Source of the DNA: Pseudomonadales bacterium
Lineage (GTDB): Bacteria > Pseudomonadota > Gammaproteobacteria > Pseudomonadales > Azotimanducaceae
Assembly: GCA_028281005.1 (NCBI GenBank)
Contig: JANQKS010000131.1
Coordinates: 1-64,000, forward strand
Direction: 5' to 3'
Length of the DNA stretch: 64,000 nucleotides
Under the pieces are notes generated by a model that did not search any database, was not told the origin of the DNA, and was given only the letters and a program-made list of their open reading frames with translations. Shown one piece after another: positions 53,708-64,000 of the stretch (position 1 is its first letter; each line of letters begins with the position of its first letter). Position numbers and translations under genes: made by a program.

Positions 53708-55038
53708 CTAAACCCCCGGGCAACAAACGCCCCAACAAGGTGACGGTAGAGGTCTCTGCGCTTACCGCGGAAGGTTTGGGGCAAGCGGAACATGCGGAGC
53801 GTATGCTGCACATCCGTAACGCTCTGCCCGGCGAGCGCGTCTCCGCGCGTATCCTCAAACGCCGCACAGGAATACGTTTTGCCGAATGCGCCAGCGACAT
53901 GCCGATAGACAATTCACATGTCGACCGGCGCCCGCCAGCGTGCCGTTATTTCCCACGCTGTGGCGGATGTAATCTGCATCACCTGGCGTATCCGGCACAA
54001 CTTGAGTTAAAACAGCAACAGTTGGCCGACGCGCTTGCCGTGCATCGGATTGAACCGCGCCACTGGCGCGTACCCCACAGTACCGCGCGGTTAGGCTATC
54101 GGCGCAAAGCACGCTTGGGAGTGCGTCAGCTGGGTGAGCAGGTGCTGGTTGGTTTTCGCGAGTCGTTCAGCAATCGCGTGGCGAAAATAGACGCCTGTGT
54201 AACCCTGCACCCTCGGTTAAGCGCCCTAATTTCACCGTTGAAGGCGTTGTTGCCGCAATTGAGTGTGGCGCACAAGATCCCGCAAATTGAGGTGGCGGCG
54301 GGTGATGCAACGGTGGCGCTGATTGTGCGGCATCTAGAATCATTTAGTGCAGACGATCTGGTGCTGTGGCGAGAATTTGAGCAGCGCCACCAGTTGCAAC
54401 TGTTATTGCAAAGCGCAGGTTATGACAGCTTGGCCACCTTGCAGGGTGACCCCATTAAACCGTTATCTTATCAGTTGCCCGATTGGGGTGTGCTGATGCA
54501 GTTCATGCCGCAGCAATTCACCCAGGTTAACCTTGCTATGAATCAGTCTTTGATCCGCCATGCGTTGGCCTATTTTGGCGATTTGCGCGGCTTGCGGGTG
54601 CTGGATTTGTTTTGTGGCATCGGCAACTTCTCGCTGCCACTGGCACGCCGAGGCGCTCAAGCTACCGGTATTGAAGCTTCCCTTGAGGCGGTTCAGCAGG
54701 CAAACAACAATGCTCGCTTAAACCAGTTACAGTCCCTGCTTGAGTTTCGCGCGGCTGATCTGTACAACGCCGACATTGCCCATAACTCGCTGTTGGTGGG
54801 TTATGACGCCTTATTGTTAGATCCGCCGCGTAGCGGCGCAGGTGAGTATCTGCCACAGTGGTTAGGCGGCTTCACAGGCAAGCAAGTGGTTTATGTCTCT
54901 TGCAATCCGGTGAGTTTCGCCAAGGATGCCGCTGTGCTACAAGAGTTTGGCTTCGACCTCAGCAGCGTGGGTATTTTTGATATGTTTCCGCACACAGCCC
55001 ACGTGGAAACCGTGGGTCACTTTTTACTTCGCGATTAA
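53704..55038 (+). CDS. rlmD: 23S rRNA (uracil-1939-C5)-methyltransferase RlmD
   Basis: 444 residues from GTG 53704, overlapping recO by 4 bp. N-terminal TRAM domain (VTVEVSALTAEGLGQAEHAE), Fe-S cluster cysteines (ECASDM, ACRYFPRCGGCNLHHL), SAM fold (VLDLFCGIGNFSLPLARRGA, about residue 300) and catalytic Cys in VYVSCNPVSFAKDA (about 399). It precedes relA by 21 bp, as in E. coli rumA-relA. Confidence 0.96.
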   Translation: MTKPPGNKRPNKVTVEVSALTAEGLGQAEHAERMLHIRNALPGERVSARILKRRTGIRFAECASDMPIDNSHVDRRPPACRYFPRCGGCNLHHLAYPAQLELKQQQLADALAVHRIEPRHWRVPHSTARLGYRRKARLGVRQLGEQVLVGFRESFSNRVAKIDACVTLHPRLSALISPLKALLPQLSVAHKIPQIEVAAGDATVALIVRHLESFSADDLVLWREFEQRHQLQLLLQSAGYDSLATLQGDPIKPLSYQLPDWGVLMQFMPQQFTQVNLAMNQSLIRHALAYFGDLRGLRVLDLFCGIGNFSLPLARRGAQATGIEASLEAVQQANNNARLNQLQSLLEFRAADLYNADIAHNSLLVGYDALLLDPPRSGAGEYLPQWLGGFTGKQVVYVSCNPVSFAKDAAVLQEFGFDLSSVGIFDMFPHTAHVETVGHFLLRD

Positions 55039-55059
55039 ACGCAGCCGGGGGAAGCACCG

Positions 55060-57781
<2,722 letters not shown>

Positions 57782-57797
57782 TGCGTCAGCTAGTTTT

Positions 57798-57816
57798 CAA
57801 GTGGTTTGAGCACTAG
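57798..57816 (+). repeat. 19-bp direct repeat, copy 2
   Basis: CAAGTGGTTTGAGCACTAG, identical to 13142-13160. It lies in the 45-bp convergent space between adk and moeA. Confidence 0.8.
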
Positions 57817-57826
57817 TGTCCGGTTA

Positions 57827-59068
57827 TCAAGCCAACAAGCCGTTGAACGGTAGAATATAGACCTGTTCGCCGGCCTCTAGCGAACCTGCTTCCTTCGGCA
57901 CCTCAATTAAGCAGTTTGCGCCTTGGAACGTGCTCAGCCGATTAGAGCTCTGGTCACCGGTAACTGCCACGCTGACGTCGTCTTTGTTGTAGCTGGCAAT
58001 GCCGCGCTGGAATTCCGTACGTCCGCGGCTGTGTCGTAACGGTGTTGCCAAGCTTGCCCTGATTCGCAGGGTTCCTCCCGCTTGCGCCCCGGCGATGTGG
58101 CGAATGGCTGGTTTGGCCAGCAGCAGGAGCGTGACAATGGTCGACACAGGGTTTCCGGGAAGGCCAAAAACGTGGCAGTTTTTAATGCGTCCTACGGCCA
58201 GCGGTTTTCCCGGCTTGAGGTTTAAGCGCCAGAAATTTAGCTCGCCTAGAGCGGTGATGGTGGCGGTGACAAAATCTGCGTCCCCTACCGAAACTCCGCC
58301 GCTGGTAATCAGCACGTCACATCGTTCACAAGCATCCTCGAAGGCTTGTTGCACGGTGTGCGCGTCGTCCGCCAATCTACCTAAATCAATGGTTTCGCAA
58401 GGTGCATCGCGCAGCAGGTTAAGCACGGTGAAGCGGTTGGAGTCGTAGATCTGACCTTCTTGCAATTGCGTCGGCGGGGTGCCCGGATCGACCAGTTCGT
58501 CGCCGGTGGAGAACACGCCCACCTTGGGGAGGGCAAACACGCTAAGCTGGTCGACACCCGCGGCGGCTAACGCGCCTAACGCAAAGCCGTGCAACACCTC
58601 ACCGGCATGGGCTAATTCAGAGCCGGCGCTGACATCGTGGCCGATGGGTCGCACATATGATTCGGAGGGGTGATGAGGCGCAAAACTGATCAGATCGCCG
58701 CTAATCTGCGCAACTTCTTCCTGCAGCAACACTTGATCCGCACCTTCAGGCACCTTGGCACCGGTAAACACTCGCACGCAGGTGCCAGGTGTTAAATTGC
58801 CCGGATAAGGATGGCCCGCCAAACTTTCACCGAGGCAACGCAGTGCTTGCTCGGGTTGCGCGCTGAAGTCAGTCAAACGCACCGCATAGCCGTCCATGGC
58901 TGAAGCGTTAAACGGCGGCAAATCTAATGGCGCTTGCACGGCGTGCGCCAGTACCCGTCCATACGCATCCTGTAGCGGCAGTGTTTCTTGGCTGGGTGTG
59001 CTGGGCAAATCTCGGAACAGCCGTTGTAACGCTTCCTCCAGATCCAACGGTTGGCTATTCTGGGCCAA
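57827..59068 (-). CDS. moeA: Molybdopterin molybdenumtransferase MoeA
   Basis: About 413 residues. Inserts molybdate into adenylated molybdopterin. Conserved parts are FNASAMDGYAVRLTDFSAQP near the start, VRVFTGAKVPEGADQVLLQE, VGVFSTGDELVDPG, the MPT-binding DVLITSGGVSVGDADFV, and FGLPGNPVSTIVTLL. Two TTG codons can start it: 59074, or 59068, which has AGGA at better spacing. With 59068 the start codon shares one base with the divergent tsaB ATG. Other moa/mod genes are not in the window. Confidence 0.93.
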   Translation of the reverse strand: MAQNSQPLDLEEALQRLFRDLPSTPSQETLPLQDAYGRVLAHAVQAPLDLPPFNASAMDGYAVRLTDFSAQPEQALRCLGESLAGHPYPGNLTPGTCVRVFTGAKVPEGADQVLLQEEVAQISGDLISFAPHHPSESYVRPIGHDVSAGSELAHAGEVLHGFALGALAAAGVDQLSVFALPKVGVFSTGDELVDPGTPPTQLQEGQIYDSNRFTVLNLLRDAPCETIDLGRLADDAHTVQQAFEDACERCDVLITSGGVSVGDADFVTATITALGELNFWRLNLKPGKPLAVGRIKNCHVFGLPGNPVSTIVTLLLLAKPAIRHIAGAQAGGTLRIRASLATPLRHSRGRTEFQRGIASYNKDDVSVAVTGDQSSNRLSTFQGANCLIEVPKEAGSLEAGEQVYILPFNGLLA

Positions 59069-59760
59069 TGACAAATGTCCTATGTATTGAAACGAGTGGT
59101 GCGCATTGTAGCCTGGCGCTGAGCGTTAGTGGGCAGCTCTACCATCGTGATCGCCAATTGCAACGTTCGCACAACCAACGCTTGCTTAAGTTGTTGGATG
59201 AACTGTGCACGCAAGCAGAGGTGTTACCGCGCCAGCTTGATGTGGTGGCATTCGGCTGTGGCCCAGGTTCTTTTACCGGTGTGCGTATCGCGGCGGCGGC
59301 CTGTCAAGCAATTGCACTGGCCGGTGATGCCGCCGTAGTCACGCTGCCGAGTTCGCTGGCACTGGCGCTGTCTGCGCAGCAGGCGCAGCCTCAAGCCGCA
59401 GGCTACCTGTGTAGTATCAAGAGTCGTGGTGAAGCCTACTACCAGTCCGCTTATGTGCCCGCAGCGCCACCCAATGGTGCCGATAGTTTGGGTGTGCAAT
59501 GTATCGAGCCGGATGTATTGGTCGACGCGCCGCCGTCGTGGCTTGCACAGCAATCCGTCAGCCGCTGGGTGGGTGTGGGCACACCACCCACATGGTGGCC
59601 GCAGACGCTTGAGCTGGCTTGGTTGCCGGATATAGCACCAAGCGCCTTACACAGCTTGGACTGGGTGTTGCAGCAACATGCTGCTGGTGCCTCCCAGCCC
59701 GCCGAGTCAGCTCTGCCGCGTTATGTCGAAGGGGACTCACCCTGGAAAAAAAGTGCCTGA
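59068..59760 (+). CDS. tsaB: tRNA t6A biosynthesis protein TsaB
   Basis: About 230 residues from ATG 59068. Member of the TsaD/TsaB ASKHA family: VLCIETSGAHCSLALSV, GCGPGSFTGVRIAAAACQAI. TsaB scaffolds TsaD, TsaE and TsaC for N6-threonylcarbamoyl-A37. Its start codon overlaps that of moeA on the opposite strand. It overlaps rsmJ by 8 bp. Confidence 0.93.
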   Translation: MTNVLCIETSGAHCSLALSVSGQLYHRDRQLQRSHNQRLLKLLDELCTQAEVLPRQLDVVAFGCGPGSFTGVRIAAAACQAIALAGDAAVVTLPSSLALALSAQQAQPQAAGYLCSIKSRGEAYYQSAYVPAAPPNGADSLGVQCIEPDVLVDAPPSWLAQQSVSRWVGVGTPPTWWPQTLELAWLPDIAPSALHSLDWVLQQHAAGASQPAESALPRYVEGDSPWKKSA

Positions 59761-60520
59761 CGAACACGCGCTTGGAAATGTCGAGTTGCCCGAGATTGTG
59801 CTGCAAAAGTTTCCGTTGTACACAGCAGATATTGCGGCGCTTGCAGGTACGGTGTACGCCGAGTTGTGTGAGCTGCGTCAAGCCGACCAGGCACCATCGA
59901 TCCAGCAGGGTGTCGCGGTTTGGTTGGATGATGAAGGGCTGCAACTGATTAATGCGGCGGTCATGCCGCCTTTGCGTTTGCGCGATAAAGAGCTACAACA
60001 GCGCTGGCGTGGAGGCTCACTGTTGGCGCAGGCCTGTGGGGTGAAGCGGGGTGGCCATAGCGTATTGGATCCTTTCGCCGGTTTTGGCTTAGACGCGCTA
60101 ACGCTGGTGCACGGCGGTAATGAAGTGAGCGCCGGTGAAAAACATCCCTTGGTCTGGTTGATGCAAACGGAGTTTGCCCAGCGCATGCAACTGGCGCTCG
60201 ACAGCGCACTAACCGATGCGGTGGCTTTCATGCGCCAGACAGAGCGCCAATGGGACATCGTCTACCTAGACCCGATGTTTCCAGCGCGACGCAAGCGCGC
60301 GCTGCCGAATCTTGCCCTGCAACACCTCCAGCAGCTTACACTATCGTCGGATCAGTCTGCGCAGACAGAGCCAGGCGCGGACATCGAGCTTTACCTGTCA
60401 TTGGCTAAAGCACACGCCCAGCGCCGGGTTGTGCTAAAACGACGTGTAAAGGACCCAACCATTGGGCAACCGGCCCACCAACTCAGTGGCCAAGCGGTAC
60501 GTTTCGACGTCTACCTGTAA
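59753..60520 (+). CDS. rsmJ: 16S rRNA (guanine-1516-N2)-methyltransferase RsmJ
   Basis: About 255 residues from GTG 59753. Class I methyltransferase: SAM motif SVLDPFAGFGLDALTLVHGG and catalytic motif IVYLDPMFPARRKRALPN, characteristic of RsmJ/YhiQ. The N-terminus is less conserved; an alternative start upstream lies inside tsaB. It methylates G1516 in the 30S subunit. Confidence 0.9.
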   Translation: MPDEHALGNVELPEIVLQKFPLYTADIAALAGTVYAELCELRQADQAPSIQQGVAVWLDDEGLQLINAAVMPPLRLRDKELQQRWRGGSLLAQACGVKRGGHSVLDPFAGFGLDALTLVHGGNEVSAGEKHPLVWLMQTEFAQRMQLALDSALTDAVAFMRQTERQWDIVYLDPMFPARRKRALPNLALQHLQQLTLSSDQSAQTEPGADIELYLSLAKAHAQRRVVLKRRVKDPTIGQPAHQLSGQAVRFDVYL

Positions 60521-60553
60521 CCTGCTCGCATACAGCCTGTTGTTCGCTGAAGC

Positions 60554-62908
60554 TTATTGGTTAGCCTGGGAGGCTACCCCGTGTCGGATTTGCGGGTCGA
60601 TGACAAACTCCGCCGCGCGCATAACTCGCTCCAGGACCCGATCATATTGCAGGGTGCCGTCACCACATTCGCTGAGAATACGGTGCGCCATCAGTGTATC
60701 GATGAATTGATCAAACAAGCCTTGATCGGAAAACTCGGGTGCATTGATGCCGTACAGGCGCGACATGCGTTGTGCCACCGTGCGGCTTGAGGCCAGTAGA
60801 TCTGCGCGATTAATGGGTCCTTCCGTCAACTTGTGAATGACAATAAACATACGCTCCAGCGTCTGGCTGACGAGATTGGAGAGTAAGGTCAGCTGCAGGT
60901 GCTGCGGCTGCCCGGGATGTGGCGGTGATACTTCTTCGCTATCGGTGCGCAGCAGCTTGAGGTGCGTCATGACCTGCAACGTTTCATCCAGTTTTGACAG
61001 GTCGTTGCTAATGGATAACTCCGCGGTGAGATAAGGGTAGATGAGTGTGACCATGCGCCGCAGTTGCTCCATACTGATGCCGCGCCGGCGTTTCACCATC
61101 AGACACGCAGCCAGCGACGGTAGCGCCAGGGTATGCACGACGTTGTTTCGGTACCAGGTCATTAAAACCGCGGTAAAAGGGTCGTGCCCGAGAACTGTGC
61201 CGAAATCTTCTTCTTCACGCTGTAACATGCCCAACGATTCAACCTGCTCAACAATTTGGCGCGCCGGTAGCTCGCTGACGGCAATACCGTTGTCTCTGTG
61301 TAACTGATGCAACAGGCGCTGGTAACAGGTGATTTGCTGCTCCAGGCGGTGCTGCTCAATGGCCAGCTTCGGTGTAGCCAAAGTCACCAGGGCGACGAGG
61401 TTGACCGGATTGAGGCTGGCCTGTTGATTGATGCGCTGCATGATTTCTTCACCCAACAAACGCAGTGATTCCGCCTGGGCTAGATCCGGCCTGGCCAGCC
61501 ATTCGTCGAGTTTGATCGGATGGCCAAAATTGACCTTGACCCGGCCGAAGTTTTGCCGGATGAGTTTGATGTTGCGAAACAAATCACCCACCGATTCTTC
61601 TTTCTTGTCGGCGCCGCGCAATTCGGATAAATAACTGGCAGCCTCGACCAGCTTCTCATAACCAAAATAAACCGGCACAAACGCCAGCGGTTTGGGTAAA
61701 CCGCGCTGTTGATGTTCCACACTCATCTTTAAGAGCCCCATGCGTGCGGGCAGCAGCCGTCCGGTACGCGTGCGCCCGCCTTCGGGGAAAAACTCAACAC
61801 AATGGCCGCGACGATAGACCTGGTAAAGGTATTCGTTAAACACTGCGGTATATACGGGATCATCGCGAAAGCTGCGACGCATAAAAAAAGCGCCACCACG
61901 GCGCAAGAAACCGCCCAGCACCGGCAGGTTCAGATTATCTCCTGCGGCAATATGCGGAATCATGAAGCCGCGGTAGTACAGCAAGTAGCTCAGCAGCAAA
62001 TAATCCAAATGGCTGCGATGGGAGGGCACATAAACCAGGCAATGTGTAGAACTGGTCTCTTCCAAACTATTCAGGCCGGTCACTTCTATGCCGTCGTAGA
62101 TGCGGTTCCAAAACCAGCTTAACAAACGCGCCAGTACACGGATGGTGGGATAGGACATGTCCGAAGCGATGGTATGCGCGTGTTTGACCGCCAGTTTGTG
62201 TTGTTTGTCCTGTTTAGCCCCTTGCGCCACCTGCTCGGCGATCGCCTGGCGTACGCCTTTGGCGTTTACAACTTGGTCCACCAGCGTGCGGCGGTGGGAA
62301 AAATCAGGGCCCAGCGCGGTTTGTTTCTGTTGCCGCATGCGCACGCGCAGCAAACGCGCTGCTCTTCGCGCCAAAATTTCCGGTGACTCTTGGGCGTCGA
62401 TCATGTCTTGTAAGTGCAACGGCCGGCCGGTGTGTACAAAAATGTTCCGCCTATTGATGAGCAGGTTGAGCAGGCGTTTAAAACGCCCTGTGGCGGCCCA
62501 GTGCTCCGAGGTGAAGCTGTTCCACAGGTTTTCGCTGCTCATGGCGCGACCCCAGAATACGGACACGGGGATAAAGACCAGGTGTTCATGCAAATGTTCT
62601 GGCGCCTGCAGCAAGCGCATCAGGCGTTTCGACTGTGACGCCATGGTCATGCGTCCACCTTTGGCCCGGTACAGGCAAAAGAAACGGCTGTTTTCGCTGA
62701 AGTTATTGCTGACGATGTTCTTGCGCGGCGAAACCAAGCCGGTTTCAGCACAAACCAGGTCCAACATAACTAAGTCGGTTAGCGCGCGGTGATGCAAGAC
62801 ATAAACCACCTCGGCGGGCGGGGTAGGGACGTTGTCGGCACCGGTCAAGGATGGCCGTGCGATCAACTTCAAGAAGAAGCGGTTCAACCTATACAGTAGA
62901 CGTTTCAT
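60554..62908 (-). CDS. plsB: Glycerol-3-phosphate acyltransferase PlsB
   Basis: 784 residues, near the 807 of E. coli. Makes lysophosphatidate from sn-glycerol-3-phosphate and acyl-CoA/acyl-ACP at the inner membrane. Acyltransferase motifs in order: VPSHRSHLDYLLLSYLLYY (His-x4-Asp, about residue 292), RRGGAFFMRRSFRDDPVY, VEFFPEGGRTRTGRLLPAR, and FVPVYFGYEKLVEAASYLSE. It follows a secretin gene on the same strand by 81 bp. Confidence 0.96.
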   Translation of the reverse strand: MKRLLYRLNRFFLKLIARPSLTGADNVPTPPAEVVYVLHHRALTDLVMLDLVCAETGLVSPRKNIVSNNFSENSRFFCLYRAKGGRMTMASQSKRLMRLLQAPEHLHEHLVFIPVSVFWGRAMSSENLWNSFTSEHWAATGRFKRLLNLLINRRNIFVHTGRPLHLQDMIDAQESPEILARRAARLLRVRMRQQKQTALGPDFSHRRTLVDQVVNAKGVRQAIAEQVAQGAKQDKQHKLAVKHAHTIASDMSYPTIRVLARLLSWFWNRIYDGIEVTGLNSLEETSSTHCLVYVPSHRSHLDYLLLSYLLYYRGFMIPHIAAGDNLNLPVLGGFLRRGGAFFMRRSFRDDPVYTAVFNEYLYQVYRRGHCVEFFPEGGRTRTGRLLPARMGLLKMSVEHQQRGLPKPLAFVPVYFGYEKLVEAASYLSELRGADKKEESVGDLFRNIKLIRQNFGRVKVNFGHPIKLDEWLARPDLAQAESLRLLGEEIMQRINQQASLNPVNLVALVTLATPKLAIEQHRLEQQITCYQRLLHQLHRDNGIAVSELPARQIVEQVESLGMLQREEEDFGTVLGHDPFTAVLMTWYRNNVVHTLALPSLAACLMVKRRRGISMEQLRRMVTLIYPYLTAELSISNDLSKLDETLQVMTHLKLLRTDSEEVSPPHPGQPQHLQLTLLSNLVSQTLERMFIVIHKLTEGPINRADLLASSRTVAQRMSRLYGINAPEFSDQGLFDQFIDTLMAHRILSECGDGTLQYDRVLERVMRAAEFVIDPQIRHGVASQANQ

Positions 62909-62989
62909 GGTTGGCGTTCAGAACCATCGGCGAGCTGGCCGTTAGCGCAGTTGGTGCGGCCAGCCGCTGCGATGGTCTTAACCGTGTTC

Positions 62990-64000
62990 TTAGTCTGGTC
63001 GAACGCCTTCAACCAAATCATCGAGCTCCGAGCCGCCCGAAGTGATTTCGGTATCCCATACCGCGTTGTACTTGTCTGCAGTGACGTTTTGCGCATCCTC
63101 TTTGGAGCGTATCACCGTCGGACGCAGAAAAACCAATAGATTGGTTTTGGTGTTTTCTTTGCTGCGGGATCTAAACAGGTTTCCTAACAGCGGGATGCTG
63201 CCTAAACCCGGGACTCGGGATTCGGATTCGGTGACGTCGTCTTGTATCAAACCGCCGAGCACAATGGTTTGCCGGTCTTCCGCCAAAATAGTGGTTTCGA
63301 TAGTGCGTTTGGAGGTGACCACGTCGGCAAACGCTTCGCCGCCCACCGGTGTGGCTAACACGTTGGTGATTTGCTGGGCCACATCCAAACGTACCGATGA
63401 GTCATCGTGAACATAAGGTGTGACCGTTAGCTCCACGCCCACGTCTTCGCGTTGTACGGTGGTAAAGGGGTTGCTGGTGCCGTCACCGGTAGTGGTGAAA
63501 GAACCGGTGCGAAACGGCACTTCACGCCCAACCAAAATGTGAGCTTCTTGGTTGTCCAAGGTCAAAATGCTGGGTGTGGACAGCAGATTGGCTTCGCTGT
63601 TGGTGGCCAGCGCCGTCACTACCGCGCCAAAAGATATCGCATCGGCGTCAATTTTGGCCGCAGCCAGGGTTGGGCTGGTGACGGTGGCTAAGCCGGTGAG
63701 GACGTCAATCTGATCTTCGTCGTTAATCAAGTTGGAAAACAGCGAAGATATGACCCCCTGGAGGCTGGTGGTCACGAATGGCACAGTTTCGCCGGAACCG
63801 TCTGCAGCAGCCATTTCGACGCCGAGATCTCTGCTGTTGTCCAAGGTCAGTTCGACGATGGCCGCTTCGATCAATACCTGAGAACGCCGTACATCCAGTT
63901 TGTTAACAATTTCGATGATTTCCGCCATGGACCCCGGGTCGGCGCGCACCACTATGGCATTGAGGGTTTCATCCGCCTGGATGGTGATTTCTTGGGCACC
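62990..64000 (-). CDS. gspD: Type II secretion secretin GspD, 3' part (cut by window end)
   Basis: 336 residues are visible and the frame runs off the right edge. The part begins with the end of an N-domain (ITIQADETLNAIVVRADPGS, then EIVNKLDVRRSQVLIEAAIV) and contains the secretin beta-barrel domain (NEANLLSTPSILTLDN-like segment SEANLLSTPSILTLDNQEAH; VGVELTVTPYVHDDSSVRLD; GGLIQDDVTESESRVPGLGS; IPLLGNLF). The C-terminal S-domain follows. It forms the outer-membrane channel of type II secretion. Other gsp genes would lie further right. Confidence 0.92.
   Translation of the reverse strand, partial: GAQEITIQADETLNAIVVRADPGSMAEIIEIVNKLDVRRSQVLIEAAIVELTLDNSRDLGVEMAAADGSGETVPFVTTSLQGVISSLFSNLINDEDQIDVLTGLATVTSPTLAAAKIDADAISFGAVVTALATNSEANLLSTPSILTLDNQEAHILVGREVPFRTGSFTTTGDGTSNPFTTVQREDVGVELTVTPYVHDDSSVRLDVAQQITNVLATPVGGEAFADVVTSKRTIETTILAEDRQTIVLGGLIQDDVTESESRVPGLGSIPLLGNLFRSRSKENTKTNLLVFLRPTVIRSKEDAQNVTADKYNAVWDTEITSGGSELDDLVEGVRPD

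Overview
The window is chromosomal DNA of a gammaproteobacterium of moderate to high GC. Several gene blocks are arranged as in Pseudomonas, E. coli and their relatives: ypjD-corB / ffh-rpsP-rimM-trmD-rplS, xerD-dsbC-hom-recJ-prfB-lysS, sdhE-nadB-rpoE-rseA-rseB-mucD-lepA-lepB-rnc-era-recO, and rlmD-relA. No rRNA or tRNA gene was seen. The species cannot be named from the sequence; an environmental gammaproteobacterium is an inference.

Positions 1-2.8 kb are an accessory patch, almost all of it broken. It starts with the leader-distal end of a CRISPR array with 32-nt type I-C-like repeats (12 repeats, 11 spacers visible; leader and cas genes would lie to the left). Next come an IS5-family element whose transposase has an in-frame stop, the 3' stub of an SMC/YhaN-like ATPase, and a HigB/HigA-like toxin-antitoxin pair whose toxin has lost one base.

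Positions 2.9-15.5 kb hold tadA, purL, purT and single metabolic genes. A second degraded patch (7.4-8.5 kb) is a collapsed MaoC / thiolase / DUF35 set downstream of an acyl-CoA synthetase that is divergent from a TetR regulator. Positions 15.5-17.4 kb carry leuA behind a strong sigma70-like promoter and a 30-codon leucine-rich leader ORF that begins at or within a few bases of the predicted transcript start, which suggests a leaderless leucine attenuator.

Positions 17.4-29.3 kb carry corB and ypjD (minus strand), then the ffh and ribosomal-protein/tRNA-modification operon, then a tightly overlapping yejABEF peptide importer that ends in striking inverted repeats. Positions 29.6-37.8 kb carry xerD, dsbC, hom, recJ, prfB (with the autoregulatory +1 frameshift), lysS and ung; thrC, often found after hom, is absent. 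Positions 37.9-40.8 kb are a valine-catabolism trio.

Positions 40.8-57.8 kb hold ygfZ, sdhE, nadB, the envelope-stress sigma factor module (rpoE, rseA, rseB, an RseC-like gene, mucD), then lepA, lepB, a DUF4845 gene, rnc, era, recO, rlmD, relA and adk. The RelA protein lacks the usual cysteine-rich zinc-finger segment between its TGS and ACT regions. Positions 57.8-64 kb hold moeA and tsaB (divergent, start codons overlapping), rsmJ, plsB and the 3' part of a type II secretion secretin gene cut by the window end.

The most unusual items are the leaderless leucine leader, the missing domain in RelA, the two pseudogene patches, the 41-nt CRISPR spacer containing repeat-derived bases, and the paired hairpins after yejF.
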